Source: Roseivirga ehrenbergii (GTDB lineage: Bacteria > Bacteroidota > Bacteroidia > Cytophagales > Cyclobacteriaceae). Taken from it: a stretch of 64,000 bases of DNA. Shown here piece after piece: positions 37,414 through 46,338 of the stretch (its first letter is position 1; each line of letters begins with the position of its first letter). The translations under genes were made by a program, and so were the position numbers. The notes under the pieces were generated by a model, which ran no database searches, was not told where the DNA came from, and worked only from the letters and a program-made list of their open reading frames with translations. The DNA lies in assembly GCF_001593005.1 (NCBI RefSeq), contig NZ_LQZQ01000045.1, forward strand, positions 868,001 to 932,000. Reading direction: 5' to 3'.

Positions 37414-38628
37414 ATGAACACCGATAACCACGCTAAAATCCAGAAATCGTCTAAGCAAGATACTTTTGAACACCCTGATTTCTACGGAATGGATTCGCTG
37501 CTTACCGAAGAGCACATCATGGTGCGTGGTGCGGTGCGTGATTTCGTAAAACAAGAAATCTCTCCTTACATTGAAAGCTGGGCGCAAAACGCACATTTCC
37601 CGCTCGAAATGGTGAAAAAATTTGGGGATATCGGAGCATTTGGGCCTCAGTTACCTACCAAATATGGTTGCGGTGGTATGGACTATATTTCTTACGGTTT
37701 GATTATGCAAGAAATTGAGCGTGGTGACTCAGGCATGCGTTCTACGGCTTCGGTACAAGGCTCTTTGGTGATGTACCCTATCTACAAATTTGGCAACGAA
37801 GAGCAACGCCATAAATACTTACCAAAACTGGCTTCTGGCGAATGGTTGGGTTGCTTTGGTTTGACAGAGCCCGATCACGGTTCTAACCCTTCTGGCATGA
37901 CCACCAATTTTAAAGACATGGGCGACCATTACCTTTTGAATGGCGCGAAAATGTGGATTTCAAATGCTCCTCATGCCGATGTGGCTGTGGTTTGGGCGAA
38001 AAGTGAAGAAGGAAGAATTCACGGACTGATTGTAGAGCGTGGTATGGAAGGTTTCTCTACCCCTACTACACATGGCAAATGGTCTTTACGAGCCAGTGCT
38101 ACTGGTGAATTGGTATTCGACAATGTGAAAGTGCCGAAGGAAAATCTATTGCCGAACAAAAGCGGTTTGGGTGCGCCAATGATGTGTTTGGATTCCGCTC
38201 GTTATGGCATTGCTTGGGGTGCTATTGGTGCTGCTATGGATTGCTATGAGTCGGCTAGAAAATATTGCGCAGAGCGTATCCAGTTTGATAAGCCCATCGG
38301 TTCTTTCCAATTGCAGCAAAAGAAATTGGCAGAAATGCTTACAGAAATTACCAAAGCGCAATTATTGAACTTCCGCTTAGGCCAACTTTTTAATGAAGGA
38401 AAAGCCACAACGCCTCAAATTTCTATGGCCAAGCGTAATGCAGTAGAAACTGCATTGAATATTGCCCGCGAAGCAAGACAAATGCATGGTGGAATGGGCA
38501 TTACAGGCGAATACCCAATGATGCGCCATATGGCCAACTTAGAATCTGTAGTTACTTATGAAGGAACACATGATATTCACTTGCTAATTCTCGGTGCCGA
38601 GATTACAGGGATTCCTGCTTTTAAGTAG
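37414..38628 (+). CDS. gcdH: Glutaryl-CoA dehydrogenase (acyl-CoA dehydrogenase family)
   Basis: The 404-residue flavoenzyme would oxidise and decarboxylate glutaryl-CoA to crotonyl-CoA, a step of lysine and tryptophan breakdown. Within the acyl-CoA dehydrogenase family, the GCDH type is suggested by RSTASVQGSLVMYPIYKFGNEEQ, GCFGLTEPDHGSNPSGM and the C-terminal VVTYEGTHDIHLLILG with the catalytic Glu in TYEGT. It contacts an electron-transfer flavoprotein. Sharing a divergent promoter region with the tryptophan dioxygenase supports a catabolic role. Confidence 0.9.
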   Translation: MNTDNHAKIQKSSKQDTFEHPDFYGMDSLLTEEHIMVRGAVRDFVKQEISPYIESWAQNAHFPLEMVKKFGDIGAFGPQLPTKYGCGGMDYISYGLIMQEIERGDSGMRSTASVQGSLVMYPIYKFGNEEQRHKYLPKLASGEWLGCFGLTEPDHGSNPSGMTTNFKDMGDHYLLNGAKMWISNAPHADVAVVWAKSEEGRIHGLIVERGMEGFSTPTTHGKWSLRASATGELVFDNVKVPKENLLPNKSGLGAPMMCLDSARYGIAWGAIGAAMDCYESARKYCAERIQFDKPIGSFQLQQKKLAEMLTEITKAQLLNFRLGQLFNEGKATTPQISMAKRNAVETALNIAREARQMHGGMGITGEYPMMRHMANLESVVTYEGTHDIHLLILGAEITGIPAFK

Positions 38629-38726
38629 GAATCTAAAAATGAAGTTCATGCCTCATATATTAAGTGTAAACGTCATAAAAATTCATCTATTCATTGCTAT
38701 GCGTCACTTTTGTGACTCATACATAA

Positions 38727-39424
38727 TGTTGGCAATAATTTGAAAATCAGCAATGGAAATTGACAAATCACTTATCACAACAATTAGCGAGAATGGAGGA
38801 ACTGATATTTTATCGGAACTTGGTGAAATAACCTTGGATTTAATAGTCGATAATGATGCAATTAATCAAATCCCTATAATTGGAACTTTAAAAAGTATTT
38901 ACAAAATAACAAACAGTATTTCTGACCATTTGTTTGTTCAAAAAATTCTTAAATTTTTACGTGAGTTAGAAACTCTTTCTGATAAAGAAAAGAGTGAAAT
39001 GAAGTCAAAAATAGATAATGAAAGTGATAATAAAGTCGGAGAAACTCTCCTTGAAATAATTAATAAGATTGACGACAATAACAAACCAAAAATAATTGCT
39101 GTAATTTTCAAATCTTATATTAATGGAGAAATTGACTTTAAAACATTTCAAAAATTTTCTCAAATAGTCAATAAAAGTTACCTTCCAGATTTATTGAAAC
39201 TAACTATTTTTTTTAGAGGGCAACCAATAACAAATGAATATAGTAGTTCATTATTGAGTATGGGATTAATAAAAATTTCAGAAAAAAAATATAGTGGACA
39301 AGTTAGTTTAAGAAGCTTGTCAGAGCGTCAAATGTTTGAGTATAAACTTAATGATGATGGAAAGAAATTGATGTATATTTTGTATCCTCAATTTGAGGTT
39401 ATTAGTTAAAAACCATTGCCAACA
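38727..39424. repeat. 10-bp inverted repeat flanking an orphan gene
   Basis: TGTTGGCAAT (38727-38736) and ATTGCCAACA (39415-39424) bracket a single gene, with further weak similarity outside (CATAA / ATGCATAA). This pattern suggests a cassette or small mobile unit, though the arms do not match the integron attC consensus. Confidence 0.5.
38753..39409 (+). CDS. AT-rich orphan gene of unknown function
   Basis: The 218-residue protein is soluble, rich in Ile, Lys, Asn and Ser, and its DNA is visibly more AT-rich than the genes on both sides. A hydrophobic patch, INQIPIIGTLKSIYKITNSISDHLFVQKILKFLREL (residues about 43-78), is followed by helices and a C-terminal part (SSLLSMGLIKIS, then YKLNDDGKKLMYIL) resembling a small winged-helix. 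I have seen the IPIIGT...YKI...FLREL pattern in uncharacterised accessory proteins but cannot name a function. It has no signal peptide and no operon partner, so it was probably acquired laterally. Confidence 0.7.
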   Translation: MEIDKSLITTISENGGTDILSELGEITLDLIVDNDAINQIPIIGTLKSIYKITNSISDHLFVQKILKFLRELETLSDKEKSEMKSKIDNESDNKVGETLLEIINKIDDNNKPKIIAVIFKSYINGEIDFKTFQKFSQIVNKSYLPDLLKLTIFFRGQPITNEYSSSLLSMGLIKISEKKYSGQVSLRSLSERQMFEYKLNDDGKKLMYILYPQFEVIS

Positions 39425-39737
39425 ATGCATAAAAATAATTGCTCAATTTTGGGCTTAATCAAAGGTCTTTGTAAGCTTAATACGTTTGATTCCACCCTTG
39501 TTAATGTTCTTCGCCAACAAACCACTTAAACTATGAATTAACCGCTTCCATCCTGTTACCATCTATTCATTCCGGACTCTGTCCATTTTACCTGCTGGTT
39601 TAAATGGTAAAAACCATTCTTTACAATACATTTAACAAATAGCCCACGGTTTAAACCGTGGGCTATGGAATTAGCCAGTATTAACCGTTTTAACGGTTTC
39701 ACCTGATTGATTAATACTTACCGAAGTGTAGATAGAC
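39410..39737. repeat. ilvC downstream region with 28-nt perfect palindrome
   Basis: At 39639-39666 lies a perfect palindrome (ATAGCCCACGGTTT and its reverse complement), followed by AACCG...CGGTT near 39684-39699 and preceded by AATGGT/ACCATT near 39604-39618. The palindrome resembles REP-like units common in Bacteroidota intergenic DNA, and may also stop ilvC transcription from the minus strand. No gene is seen. Confidence 0.65.
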
Positions 39738-40814
39738 CTAAACCAATTCCTCTTCTGGTTTTGCAACAGATACATTTTCTGGTCTTAAACCTCTTACCGC
39801 CCTGCCAGCTTGCCACATTTCAGAATTGCGAATAGCTTCCAATTCTACCTCAAGCTTCTCACGATAATCTGACTGAGAATTAGAATCGATAGAATTTTTG
39901 GCCTCAACTCCATCTGTAACCGATTTATACAACTGCTCAAAAACAGGTTTTGTAGCAGCATAGAATTTATCTTTCCAATCCAAAGCACCGCGCTGTGCGG
40001 TAGTCGAACAATTAGCATACATCCAATCCATACCATTATCAGCAATAAGCGGATAGAGGGACTGCGTTGCTTCTTCTACCGTTTCGTTAAAGGCCTCAGA
40101 GGGTGAATGTCCATTCGCCCGAAGCACTTCATATTGTGCTTGGAATAAGCCTTGAATGGCGCCCATCAAAGTACCTCTTTCGCCCGTAAGGTCAGAGGTT
40201 ACTTCTTTGTAAAAAGTGGTTTCGAAAAGGTAACCCGAACCCACTGCAATACCCAAAGCAATTACGCGATCTCTGGCTTTACCGGTAGCGTCTTGGTGAA
40301 TAGCAAAGGAAGAATTCAATCCTTTTCCTTCTACAAAAAGTGAGCGCAATGAAGTACCAGAACCCTTTGGTGCTACCAAAGCTACATCAACACCTGACGG
40401 AGGAACAATGCCCGTTTTGTCACTGTAAGCAACTCCAAAACCATGAGAGAAATAAAGCATTTTACCCGCAGTGAGGTGCCTTTTCACCGTTGGCCAAACT
40501 GCAATTTGAGCCGCATCGGACAACAAATAGCAAATAATTGTTCCTCGTTCTAGCGCTTCTTCAATTGGAAAAAGTGTTTCTCCCGGCACCCAACCATCGG
40601 CCACAGCTTTGTCCCAAGTTTTAGATTCCTTTCTTTGCCCAACAATTACATTAATGCCATTGTCTTTCAAATTAAGCGATTGCCCAGGGCCTTGAACGCC
40701 ATAACCAATTACCGCAACCGTTTCGTTCGATAATACTTCTTGTGCTTTTGATAGCGGAAATTCATTGCGGGTCACTACGTTTTCTTCTACCCCGCCAAAG
40801 TTGATCTTTGCCAT
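39738..40814 (-). CDS. ilvC: Ketol-acid reductoisomerase, fungal-like type
   Basis: The 358-residue enzyme isomerises and reduces acetohydroxy acids with NADPH, the second common step of Ile/Val synthesis. The dinucleotide loop is GYGVQGPGQSLNLKDNGINV, and the catalytic region contains NETVEEATQSLYPLIADNGMDWMY and GALDW. Several of these stretches resemble mitochondrial Ilv5 of fungi more than the E. coli enzyme. Last in the ilv order, it is separated from ilvN by 266 bp holding repeats, so it may partly escape the operon. Confidence 0.95.
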   Translation of the reverse strand: MAKINFGGVEENVVTRNEFPLSKAQEVLSNETVAVIGYGVQGPGQSLNLKDNGINVIVGQRKESKTWDKAVADGWVPGETLFPIEEALERGTIICYLLSDAAQIAVWPTVKRHLTAGKMLYFSHGFGVAYSDKTGIVPPSGVDVALVAPKGSGTSLRSLFVEGKGLNSSFAIHQDATGKARDRVIALGIAVGSGYLFETTFYKEVTSDLTGERGTLMGAIQGLFQAQYEVLRANGHSPSEAFNETVEEATQSLYPLIADNGMDWMYANCSTTAQRGALDWKDKFYAATKPVFEQLYKSVTDGVEAKNSIDSNSQSDYREKLEVELEAIRNSEMWQAGRAVRGLRPENVSVAKPEEELV

Positions 40815-40887
40815 TATTATTGTTTTTAGTGTTTCTAATTTGTTTAAATCCTCCCCTCTTCGAGAAGGTGATTTTTGTCATTATGTT

Positions 40888-41078
40888 CGTCATTGCGAGG
40901 AAGTAGGCTTGTCGATAGACAAGGTTACGACCGCGGCAATCTGTCTTGACTAAGCTCGAGACTGCCACGCTCTTTATCTCCCTATGGTCGATAAAGAACT
41001 CTCAGTGATGGTTCGAACCATCATTGCGAGAAATTAAGCTTTGCTAGAAGCTTGATAACGAAGTAATCTCTCTGCTCA
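40888..41078. repeat. Pair of palindromic repeat units between ilvN and ilvC
   Basis: Two copies begin with GTCATTGCGAGG (40889-40900) and ATCATTGCGAG (41020-41030) and end with GGCAATCTGTC (40935) or GAAGTAATCTCTC (41060). They contain inner palindromes CTTGTC/GACAAG and TGATGGTTCGAACCATCA (41006-41023). The same ends (TGCGAGG ... ACGAAGCARTCTC) occur in the 47.3-47.9 kb repeats. They look like a non-autonomous palindromic element inserted inside an operon. Confidence 0.72.
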
Positions 41079-41080
41079 CT

Positions 41081-41584
41081 CTAAATCCCTTCCAATTCCC
41101 CCATAGGTTTAATTACCGAAACTCGCCCTGAACGGACAAACTCCAGCACACCATACGGACTCAGAAAGTCGAGCAGCTCCTGCGTTTCTTCTTTATGCCC
41201 TGTTTTCTCTATAATCATGAAATCCGATTCCACAGAAAGTATCCGAGCATTGTTATCTCGAATGAGCTTTTCCACCAGGTTTCCTTCTGAAATCGACTTG
41301 GTGGATATTTTATATAGAGCGATCTCCTGAAATACCGTATCACTATCGGTATGGTACACCGCCTTCATTACCTCTACTTGTTTTTCAAGTTGAAGCACAA
41401 GTTTCTTTACCTGAGCCTCGGTGGTTTTCACTACAATCGTAAACCTATAAATTCCCGAACTCTCTGATTCAGAGCTGTTAATACTATCAATATTTAAATG
41501 TCTTCTGGTCAGTATGGAAGTGATGCGGTTCAATAACCCAACACTGTTTTCCGAGAAAATTGAAAGTGTATATGCTTGCTCCAT
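41081..41584 (-). CDS. ilvN: Acetolactate synthase small (regulatory) subunit
   Basis: The 167-residue protein has an N-terminal ACT domain (YTLSIFSENSVGLLNRITSILTRRHLNIDSIN, residues 5-36) and a second domain (ISEGNLVEKLIRDNNARILSVESDFMIIEKTG). It binds valine, or leucine/isoleucine in some bacteria, and confers feedback inhibition on IlvB. It starts 1 bp after the ilvB stop. Confidence 0.94.
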   Translation of the reverse strand: MEQAYTLSIFSENSVGLLNRITSILTRRHLNIDSINSSESESSGIYRFTIVVKTTEAQVKKLVLQLEKQVEVMKAVYHTDSDTVFQEIALYKISTKSISEGNLVEKLIRDNNARILSVESDFMIIEKTGHKEETQELLDFLSPYGVLEFVRSGRVSVIKPMGELEGI

Positions 41585-41585
41585 A

Positions 41586-43313
41586 TTATTCTAATCTGAT
41601 TTCTGACACCGAAGCGCCCGTGGGCACCATCGGAAATACATTATCTTCTTGGCCTACGTGCACTTCTAATAAGTAACTGCCGTCATGCTGAAGCATTTCA
41701 CTAACAGCGGCTGGCAGATTTTCTCGTTCACTAATTGATTCCCCTTCAATGCCATAACCCTTGGCAATGGCCACAAAATCAGGGTTTTCCATTTCGGTAG
41801 AAGAATATCGCTTATCGAAAAAGAGCTGTTGCCACTGGCGCACCATGCCTAAAAATGAATTGTTGAGAATGATGATTTTAACTGCCACTTTGGTCTGAAA
41901 AATGGCACCCAATTCTTGAATGGTCATTTGAAAACCGCCATCACCAATAACTGCAATCACTTCGCGCTCGGGCGCACCCAGTTTAGCCCCCAAAGCCGCT
42001 GGCAAACAGAAACCCATCGTGCCCAAACCACCCGAAGTAATATTACTTTTGCTTTGTTTAAACTGCGTATACCTGCTGGCCACCATTTGATGTTGCCCTA
42101 CATCCGTGACCAAAACCGCATGACCATCGGTTTGTACATTCACCTGATAAATTACTTCCCCCATAGAAATTGGGCCAGAAGTGGGCTTTAAGTCCTGTTC
42201 GATGACTTTAGTTTGCTCCACTCCTTTCAATGCCTCGAATTCCTGCAACCAGCTTTGATGAGAGCGTTCATACACCAATGGAATCAGCGCTTGTAAACTT
42301 TCCTTGCAATCGCCCAATACGGCTACATCGGCTTGGACATTCTTATTAATTTCAGCAGGATCAATGTCAAAATGAATCACCTTGGCTTGCTTCGCATAGC
42401 GACTCAAATCCCCCGTAACGCGATCGTCAAAGCGCATGCCTACAGCAATCAAAACATCACATTCGTTGGTCAACACATTGGGTGCATAATTGCCGTGCAT
42501 TCCCAACATTCCCACATACAAAGGATGATCTGATGGAAGCGCAGAAAGCCCTAAAAGTGTGGATGCGGCAGGTAAATTGGCCCTTTCAATCAGTTGTTTA
42601 AATTCCTTTTCAGCATTGCCCAAAATCACCCCCTGTCCAAAAACCACCAATGGCTTCTTGGCTGAATTGATCAAATCAGCAGCCTCTTCCACTCGGTTTA
42701 AATTCAGCGTTGGAACGGGCGTATAGCTTCTAATCTGCTTGCATTTACGGTAAGCAAAATCAAACATTTCAAATTGCGCATCTTTGGTAATGTCAATCAA
42801 AACTGGGCCAGGTCGGCCAGAACGAGCAATGTAAAACGCACGTGAAAGTGCTTCTGGCAATTGTTCGGCTTTTGTTACCTGATAATTCCATTTGGTGGCT
42901 GGCATGGAAATGCTGATGATGTCAATTTCTTGAAAAGCATCTGTGCCCAATAACTGCGACCCAACTTGCCCGGTAATGCATACCAACGGAGTTGAATCAA
43001 TCATTGCATCTGCAATTCCGGTGATTAAGTTCGTAGCTCCTGGACCCGAAGTGGCGAGTACCACCCCTACTTTTCCTGTTACACGGGCATAACCCTGTGC
43101 TGCATGAATGGCACCTTGCTCGTGCCTAGTTAACACATGTTTAACTTGTTCCTGATAATGATAAAGGGCATCGTAAACGGGCATAATCGCACCGCCTGGA
43201 TAGCCAAAAATCAAATCAACATCTTCAGCAATAAATGACCTGGGCACAGCATCCGCGCCAGAAGTACGCATCGTTTCCTTTACTGGTGGAGTAAGTGTAG
43301 CTTCTAAATACAT
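41586..43313 (-). CDS. ilvB: Acetolactate synthase large (catalytic) subunit
   Basis: The 575-residue thiamine-diphosphate enzyme condenses pyruvate with pyruvate or 2-oxobutyrate. It shows the catalytic Glu in LTRHEQGAIHAAQGYARVTG, SGPGATNLITGIADAM, an FAD-binding middle domain, and the TPP motif GDGGFQMTIQELGAIF with NNSFLGMVRQWQ. The longer N-terminal stretch VKETMRTSGADAVPRSFIAEDV has the ILV signature start. It lies between ilvD (1 bp) and ilvN (1 bp). Confidence 0.95.
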   Translation of the reverse strand: MYLEATLTPPVKETMRTSGADAVPRSFIAEDVDLIFGYPGGAIMPVYDALYHYQEQVKHVLTRHEQGAIHAAQGYARVTGKVGVVLATSGPGATNLITGIADAMIDSTPLVCITGQVGSQLLGTDAFQEIDIISISMPATKWNYQVTKAEQLPEALSRAFYIARSGRPGPVLIDITKDAQFEMFDFAYRKCKQIRSYTPVPTLNLNRVEEAADLINSAKKPLVVFGQGVILGNAEKEFKQLIERANLPAASTLLGLSALPSDHPLYVGMLGMHGNYAPNVLTNECDVLIAVGMRFDDRVTGDLSRYAKQAKVIHFDIDPAEINKNVQADVAVLGDCKESLQALIPLVYERSHQSWLQEFEALKGVEQTKVIEQDLKPTSGPISMGEVIYQVNVQTDGHAVLVTDVGQHQMVASRYTQFKQSKSNITSGGLGTMGFCLPAALGAKLGAPEREVIAVIGDGGFQMTIQELGAIFQTKVAVKIIILNNSFLGMVRQWQQLFFDKRYSSTEMENPDFVAIAKGYGIEGESISERENLPAAVSEMLQHDGSYLLEVHVGQEDNVFPMVPTGASVSEIRLE

Positions 43314-43314
43314 A

Positions 43315-44988
43315 TCATTGATCGGTTATGCAGCCTTCTGAAGCAGAGGCTACTGTTTTCGCATATTTATACAAGGCTCCTCGGCTTACTTTTAAGGCTG
43401 GGACTTTCCACTCGGCTTTCCTTTGGGCTATTTCTTCGGAAGGAATGTCCAGTGAGATGCTGTTTTGAATGGCATCGATAGTAATCGGGTCACCATCTCG
43501 AACCACGGCAATGGTGCCGCCTTCTTGGGCTTCAGGCGTAACATGACCTACCACAAAACCATGACTTCCTCCGGAAAATCGTCCATCGGTAATCAATGCC
43601 ACCGAACTCCCTAAACCAGCACCCATAATGGCGGCAGTTGGCTTTAACATTTCTGGCATTCCTGGGCCGCCTTTTGGTCCCTCGTACCGAATGACCACGA
43701 CATGACCCGCCTTCACTTTCCCTTCTTGAATTCCTTGAATTGCTAAAAATTCGTTATCGAAAACAATGGCTTTGCCTTCGAATCGTTCGCCCTCTTTCCC
43801 TGTGATTTTCGCAACAGCACCCTCTTCAGCCAAATTGCCAAAAAGCATTTGCAGGTGGCCTTGTGGTTTTATTGGGTTTTCAGTTGTGCGTATCACTTGC
43901 TGATCGAAGTTCAATGAAGGAACATCAGCCAAGTTCTCGGCTACCGTTTTACCTGTTACAGTCATGCAATCTCCATGAAGTATACCTTTTTCAAGCATAT
44001 ACTTCATGACTGCAGGCACCCCGCCTACTTGGAAAAGGTCTTCCATTAAGTACTTCCCACTGGGCTTTAAATCACCTAATAGTGGAGTGGAATCGGATAA
44101 TCGCTGAAAATCAGCTAGAGTTAAATCCACATCAATGCTTTTGGCGATGGCCAATAAATGCATTACCGCATTGGTAGATCCGCCCAAAACAATCACCACC
44201 CGAATGGCATTTTCAAATGACTTTTTGGTCATGATGTCCTTGGGTTTCAAGTCCAGTTCGAGAAGATTTTTAATGGCTTTGCCAATGGCCTCGCACTCCT
44301 GATTTTTCACATCACTTACCGCAGGGTTTGAGGCACTGAAAGGCAATGACATCCCCAAAGCTTCTATGGCAGACGACATAGTGTTGGCCGTGTACATTCC
44401 ACCACAAGCACCCGCTCCTGGACACGAATTTTTGATTACGCCTTTATAGTCTTCGTCTGATATATTTCCTGAAAAACGTTCTCCCAAGGCTTCAAATGAA
44501 GAAACAATATTCAGCTTTTTGTCTTTATAGCAGCCCCAGGCTATAGTTCCACCATAGAGCATGATGGAAGGGCGGTTGAGCCGAGCCATGGCAATCACCG
44601 AGCCCGGCATGTTCTTATCACAACCAGCCACCGCAATAATGGCATCGTAATAATGCGCACCAGCCACTGCTTCAATGGAATCGGCAATTATTTCTCTGGA
44701 AACCAGCGAATAGCGCATACCTTCAGTACCATTAGCAATGCCATCGCTTACGCCTATGGTGTGATAGATTAGCCCCACCAAATCATTATTCCATACACTT
44801 GCTTTGACCTGGCTAGCCAGTTGGTTCAAGTGCATATTGCAAGTGTTGCCATCGTAGCCCATGCTCACAATTCCCACTTGTGCCTTTTTCATATCAGCTT
44901 CTGTGAGGCCAACACCATAAAGCATGGCTTGCGAAGCAGGCTGGGTTTCGTCTTGCGTTAAGCGTTTACTGTATTTATTGAGTTCCAT
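43315..44988 (-). CDS. ilvD: Dihydroxy-acid dehydratase
   Basis: I start it at 44988 ([13 protein letters not shown]), whose ATG shares its A with the ilvE stop codon (TGATG). An upstream in-frame start at 45075 would read back into ilvE. The 557-residue Fe-S enzyme dehydrates dihydroxy acids to 2-keto acids. Its cluster cysteines lie in [21 protein letters not shown] and [16 protein letters not shown], and the C-terminal [19 protein letters not shown] is intact. Confidence 0.95.
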   Translation of the reverse strand: MELNKYSKRLTQDETQPASQAMLYGVGLTEADMKKAQVGIVSMGYDGNTCNMHLNQLASQVKASVWNNDLVGLIYHTIGVSDGIANGTEGMRYSLVSREIIADSIEAVAGAHYYDAIIAVAGCDKNMPGSVIAMARLNRPSIMLYGGTIAWGCYKDKKLNIVSSFEALGERFSGNISDEDYKGVIKNSCPGAGACGGMYTANTMSSAIEALGMSLPFSASNPAVSDVKNQECEAIGKAIKNLLELDLKPKDIMTKKSFENAIRVVIVLGGSTNAVMHLLAIAKSIDVDLTLADFQRLSDSTPLLGDLKPSGKYLMEDLFQVGGVPAVMKYMLEKGILHGDCMTVTGKTVAENLADVPSLNFDQQVIRTTENPIKPQGHLQMLFGNLAEEGAVAKITGKEGERFEGKAIVFDNEFLAIQGIQEGKVKAGHVVVIRYEGPKGGPGMPEMLKPTAAIMGAGLGSSVALITDGRFSGGSHGFVVGHVTPEAQEGGTIAVVRDGDPITIDAIQNSISLDIPSEEIAQRKAEWKVPALKVSRGALYKYAKTVASASEGCITDQ

Positions 44989-45881
44989 CAGGTATTTACT
45001 AATTGTGTTTTTGAAGGCTGTCGTACTAAATTTTGATAGACTTTCGCCACTTGATAGCCGATGGTTTCTTCCCAAGGCAAGCGAAAAGGGTTCCCATCCA
45101 GCAAACCAATTCCTGCTACTTCTACCGCTGTTCCTGTAAAGAAAGCGCCATCGGTTCCCTTCACTTTTTCAGGAGGGAAATAGGCTTCAACCACCTCATA
45201 ACCTAAATCTCTAGCTATGTCAATGGCCGTTTCTCTTGTTATTCCTGGAAGAATATTTCCCAATGGCGGTGTGTAAAGCACTTTATCTTGTTCAAAGAAG
45301 AAGTTGGCGCCACTTCCTTCAGCCACCGAACCATTTTCGTCTAAAAGCAATGCTTCATCAAAGCCTTTGCGCTTGGCTTCGGTTGTGGCTAAAATAGAGT
45401 TGGTATAATGACCAGTAACTTTGGCTGCAACAGGAACAGAACGGGGATTCGGTCTTTCGTAGGAAGAAACCATCACATTCAGGCTTTTATCGCCTAAATA
45501 TTTACCCCATTCCCAAGCACAAAGAAACAGATGAGATTCCTCAACGGTGCCTAATGCCATGTTCTCACCCAAATAAATCAAAGGACGGATATAGGCATCT
45601 GTCAACTGATTTCTTTCAAGCAACTCATAAGTGAGCGCTGTTAATTCCTCAATCGAGTAATTACAAGGAATATGCATTGACGCTGCTGAAGTCAATAGCC
45701 TTTCATAATGTGCTTCCGCTTTGAATACCGATGGAGCCCCATCGACATCGTATGCCCGAATGCCTTCGAAGACACCACTTCCGTAGTGCATACTCTGGTT
45801 GTACAAACTAGCGCTGGCCTCTGAGGCTTTCAGCCATTGGCCATCTAAAAAAACTGTGGTATTTGATCCGTAATACATCAT
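44988..45881 (-). CDS. ilvE: Branched-chain amino-acid aminotransferase
   Basis: The 297-residue class IV PLP enzyme makes Ile, Val and Leu from their keto acids. The Schiff-base Lys is in [19 protein letters not shown], and [16 protein letters not shown] and the phosphate-binding [18 protein letters not shown] follow. It is the first structural gene of the operon (ilvE-D-B-N-C), about 515 nt downstream of the predicted promoter, behind two attenuators. Confidence 0.94.
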   Translation of the reverse strand: MMYYGSNTTVFLDGQWLKASEASASLYNQSMHYGSGVFEGIRAYDVDGAPSVFKAEAHYERLLTSAASMHIPCNYSIEELTALTYELLERNQLTDAYIRPLIYLGENMALGTVEESHLFLCAWEWGKYLGDKSLNVMVSSYERPNPRSVPVAAKVTGHYTNSILATTEAKRKGFDEALLLDENGSVAEGSGANFFFEQDKVLYTPPLGNILPGITRETAIDIARDLGYEVVEAYFPPEKVKGTDGAFFTGTAVEVAGIGLLDGNPFRLPWEETIGYQVAKVYQNLVRQPSKTQLVNT

Positions 45882-46066
45882 TTTATGGTTTAAAATTATC
45901 TTGGCTCTTTTTCATTCTGGTTATGAATTTTTCTTCTTCTACAATCTCAATACACTGTCATTATTTTTAATAAGCCCTGTATATCAACACCTTACATCAA
46001 CACTACTTACAACTTCAACATCCTGCTTTCTGACCGTTTTTAGCTACTGATTTTGGCATTAAGGCA

Positions 46067-46100
46067 TAAAAAAGCCTTTCTCACGAGGTGAAAAAGGCTT
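46067..46100 (-). terminator. Intrinsic terminator of ilv attenuator 2
   Basis: On the minus strand AGCCTTTTTCAC (46099 to 46088) pairs with GTGAGAAAGGCT (46084 to 46073, one G-T pair) around a 3-nt loop, followed by six T residues. It lies 28 nt after leader peptide 2 and 186 nt before ilvE. Confidence 0.93.
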
Positions 46101-46121
46101 CTAATGCATTGACAATAGTAT

Positions 46122-46132
46122 CCTATTTCACC
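46122..46132 (-). promoter_or_regulatory. Antiterminator segment of ilv attenuator 2
   Basis: The minus strand reads GGTGAAATAGG and is complementary, at 10 of 11 positions, to CCTTTTTCACC, the 5' arm of terminator 2. It overlaps the stop codon of leader peptide 2 (46128-46130), so a ribosome that reaches the stop would block it and let the terminator form, while a ribosome stalled earlier would leave it free. Confidence 0.8.
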
Positions 46133-46184
46133 CCGTCCGGGTGGTAATAATGACTACTGTAATAATGGTTGTGTACTTGAACAT
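46128..46184 (-). CDS. ilv leader peptide 2 (attenuator)
   Basis: The 18-residue open frame reads MFKYTTIITVVIITTRTG and then TGA. Four Ile, two Val and five Thr codons lie in a row-like cluster, with no Leu. A terminator and an antiterminator segment follow at the correct distance, so this is a regulatory peptide that senses charged tRNA-Ile, tRNA-Val and tRNA-Thr. It shares the IITVV core with leader peptide 1, suggesting duplication. Too short for ordinary gene finders. Confidence 0.88.
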   Translation of the reverse strand: MFKYTTIITVVIITTRTG

Positions 46185-46242
46185 CTAATCTTAATCTCTT
46201 TGTTTTTTATCTACTTCTCTATGTTTCTGTTTTTCTCACGGA

Positions 46243-46261
46243 TCCTGAAACAAGTTCAGGA
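46243..46261. repeat. TCCTGAA hairpin between the two attenuators
   Basis: TCCTGAA (46243-46249) pairs with TTCAGGA (46255-46261) around 5 nt. It is followed by the direct repeat AGGACACAGG/AGGACA. It is like the palindrome at 32325-32345, so it may be a dispersed repeat that inserted between the attenuators. Confidence 0.55.
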
Positions 46262-46276
46262 GGACACAGGAGGACA

Positions 46277-46306
46277 TAAAAAAAGCCTTTCCGGTTGGGA
46301 AAGGCT
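46277..46306 (-). terminator. Intrinsic terminator of ilv attenuator 1
   Basis: On the minus strand AGCCTTTCC (46306 to 46298) pairs perfectly with GGAAAGGCT (46292 to 46284) around 5 nt, followed by seven T residues. Its lower part and the bases after it match terminator 2 (AAAGGCTTTTTT then ATG). Confidence 0.93.
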
Positions 46307-46329
46307 CTCGATATTTTAAACTATACCAT

Positions 46330-46338
46330 CCCCTCCCA
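46330..46338 (-). promoter_or_regulatory. Antiterminator segment of ilv attenuator 1
   Basis: The minus strand reads TGGGAGGGG directly after the stop codon of leader peptide 1. It can pair with CCTTTCCCA of terminator 1 over nine positions with two G-U pairs, the competing structure expected in an attenuator. Confidence 0.75.

Noticed and set aside
38727-39424. Inverted repeats around the orphan gene as integron attC sites
   Set aside because: TGTTGGCAAT does not fit the GTTRRRY/RYYYAAC core, no long imperfect hairpin is present, and no integrase is seen.
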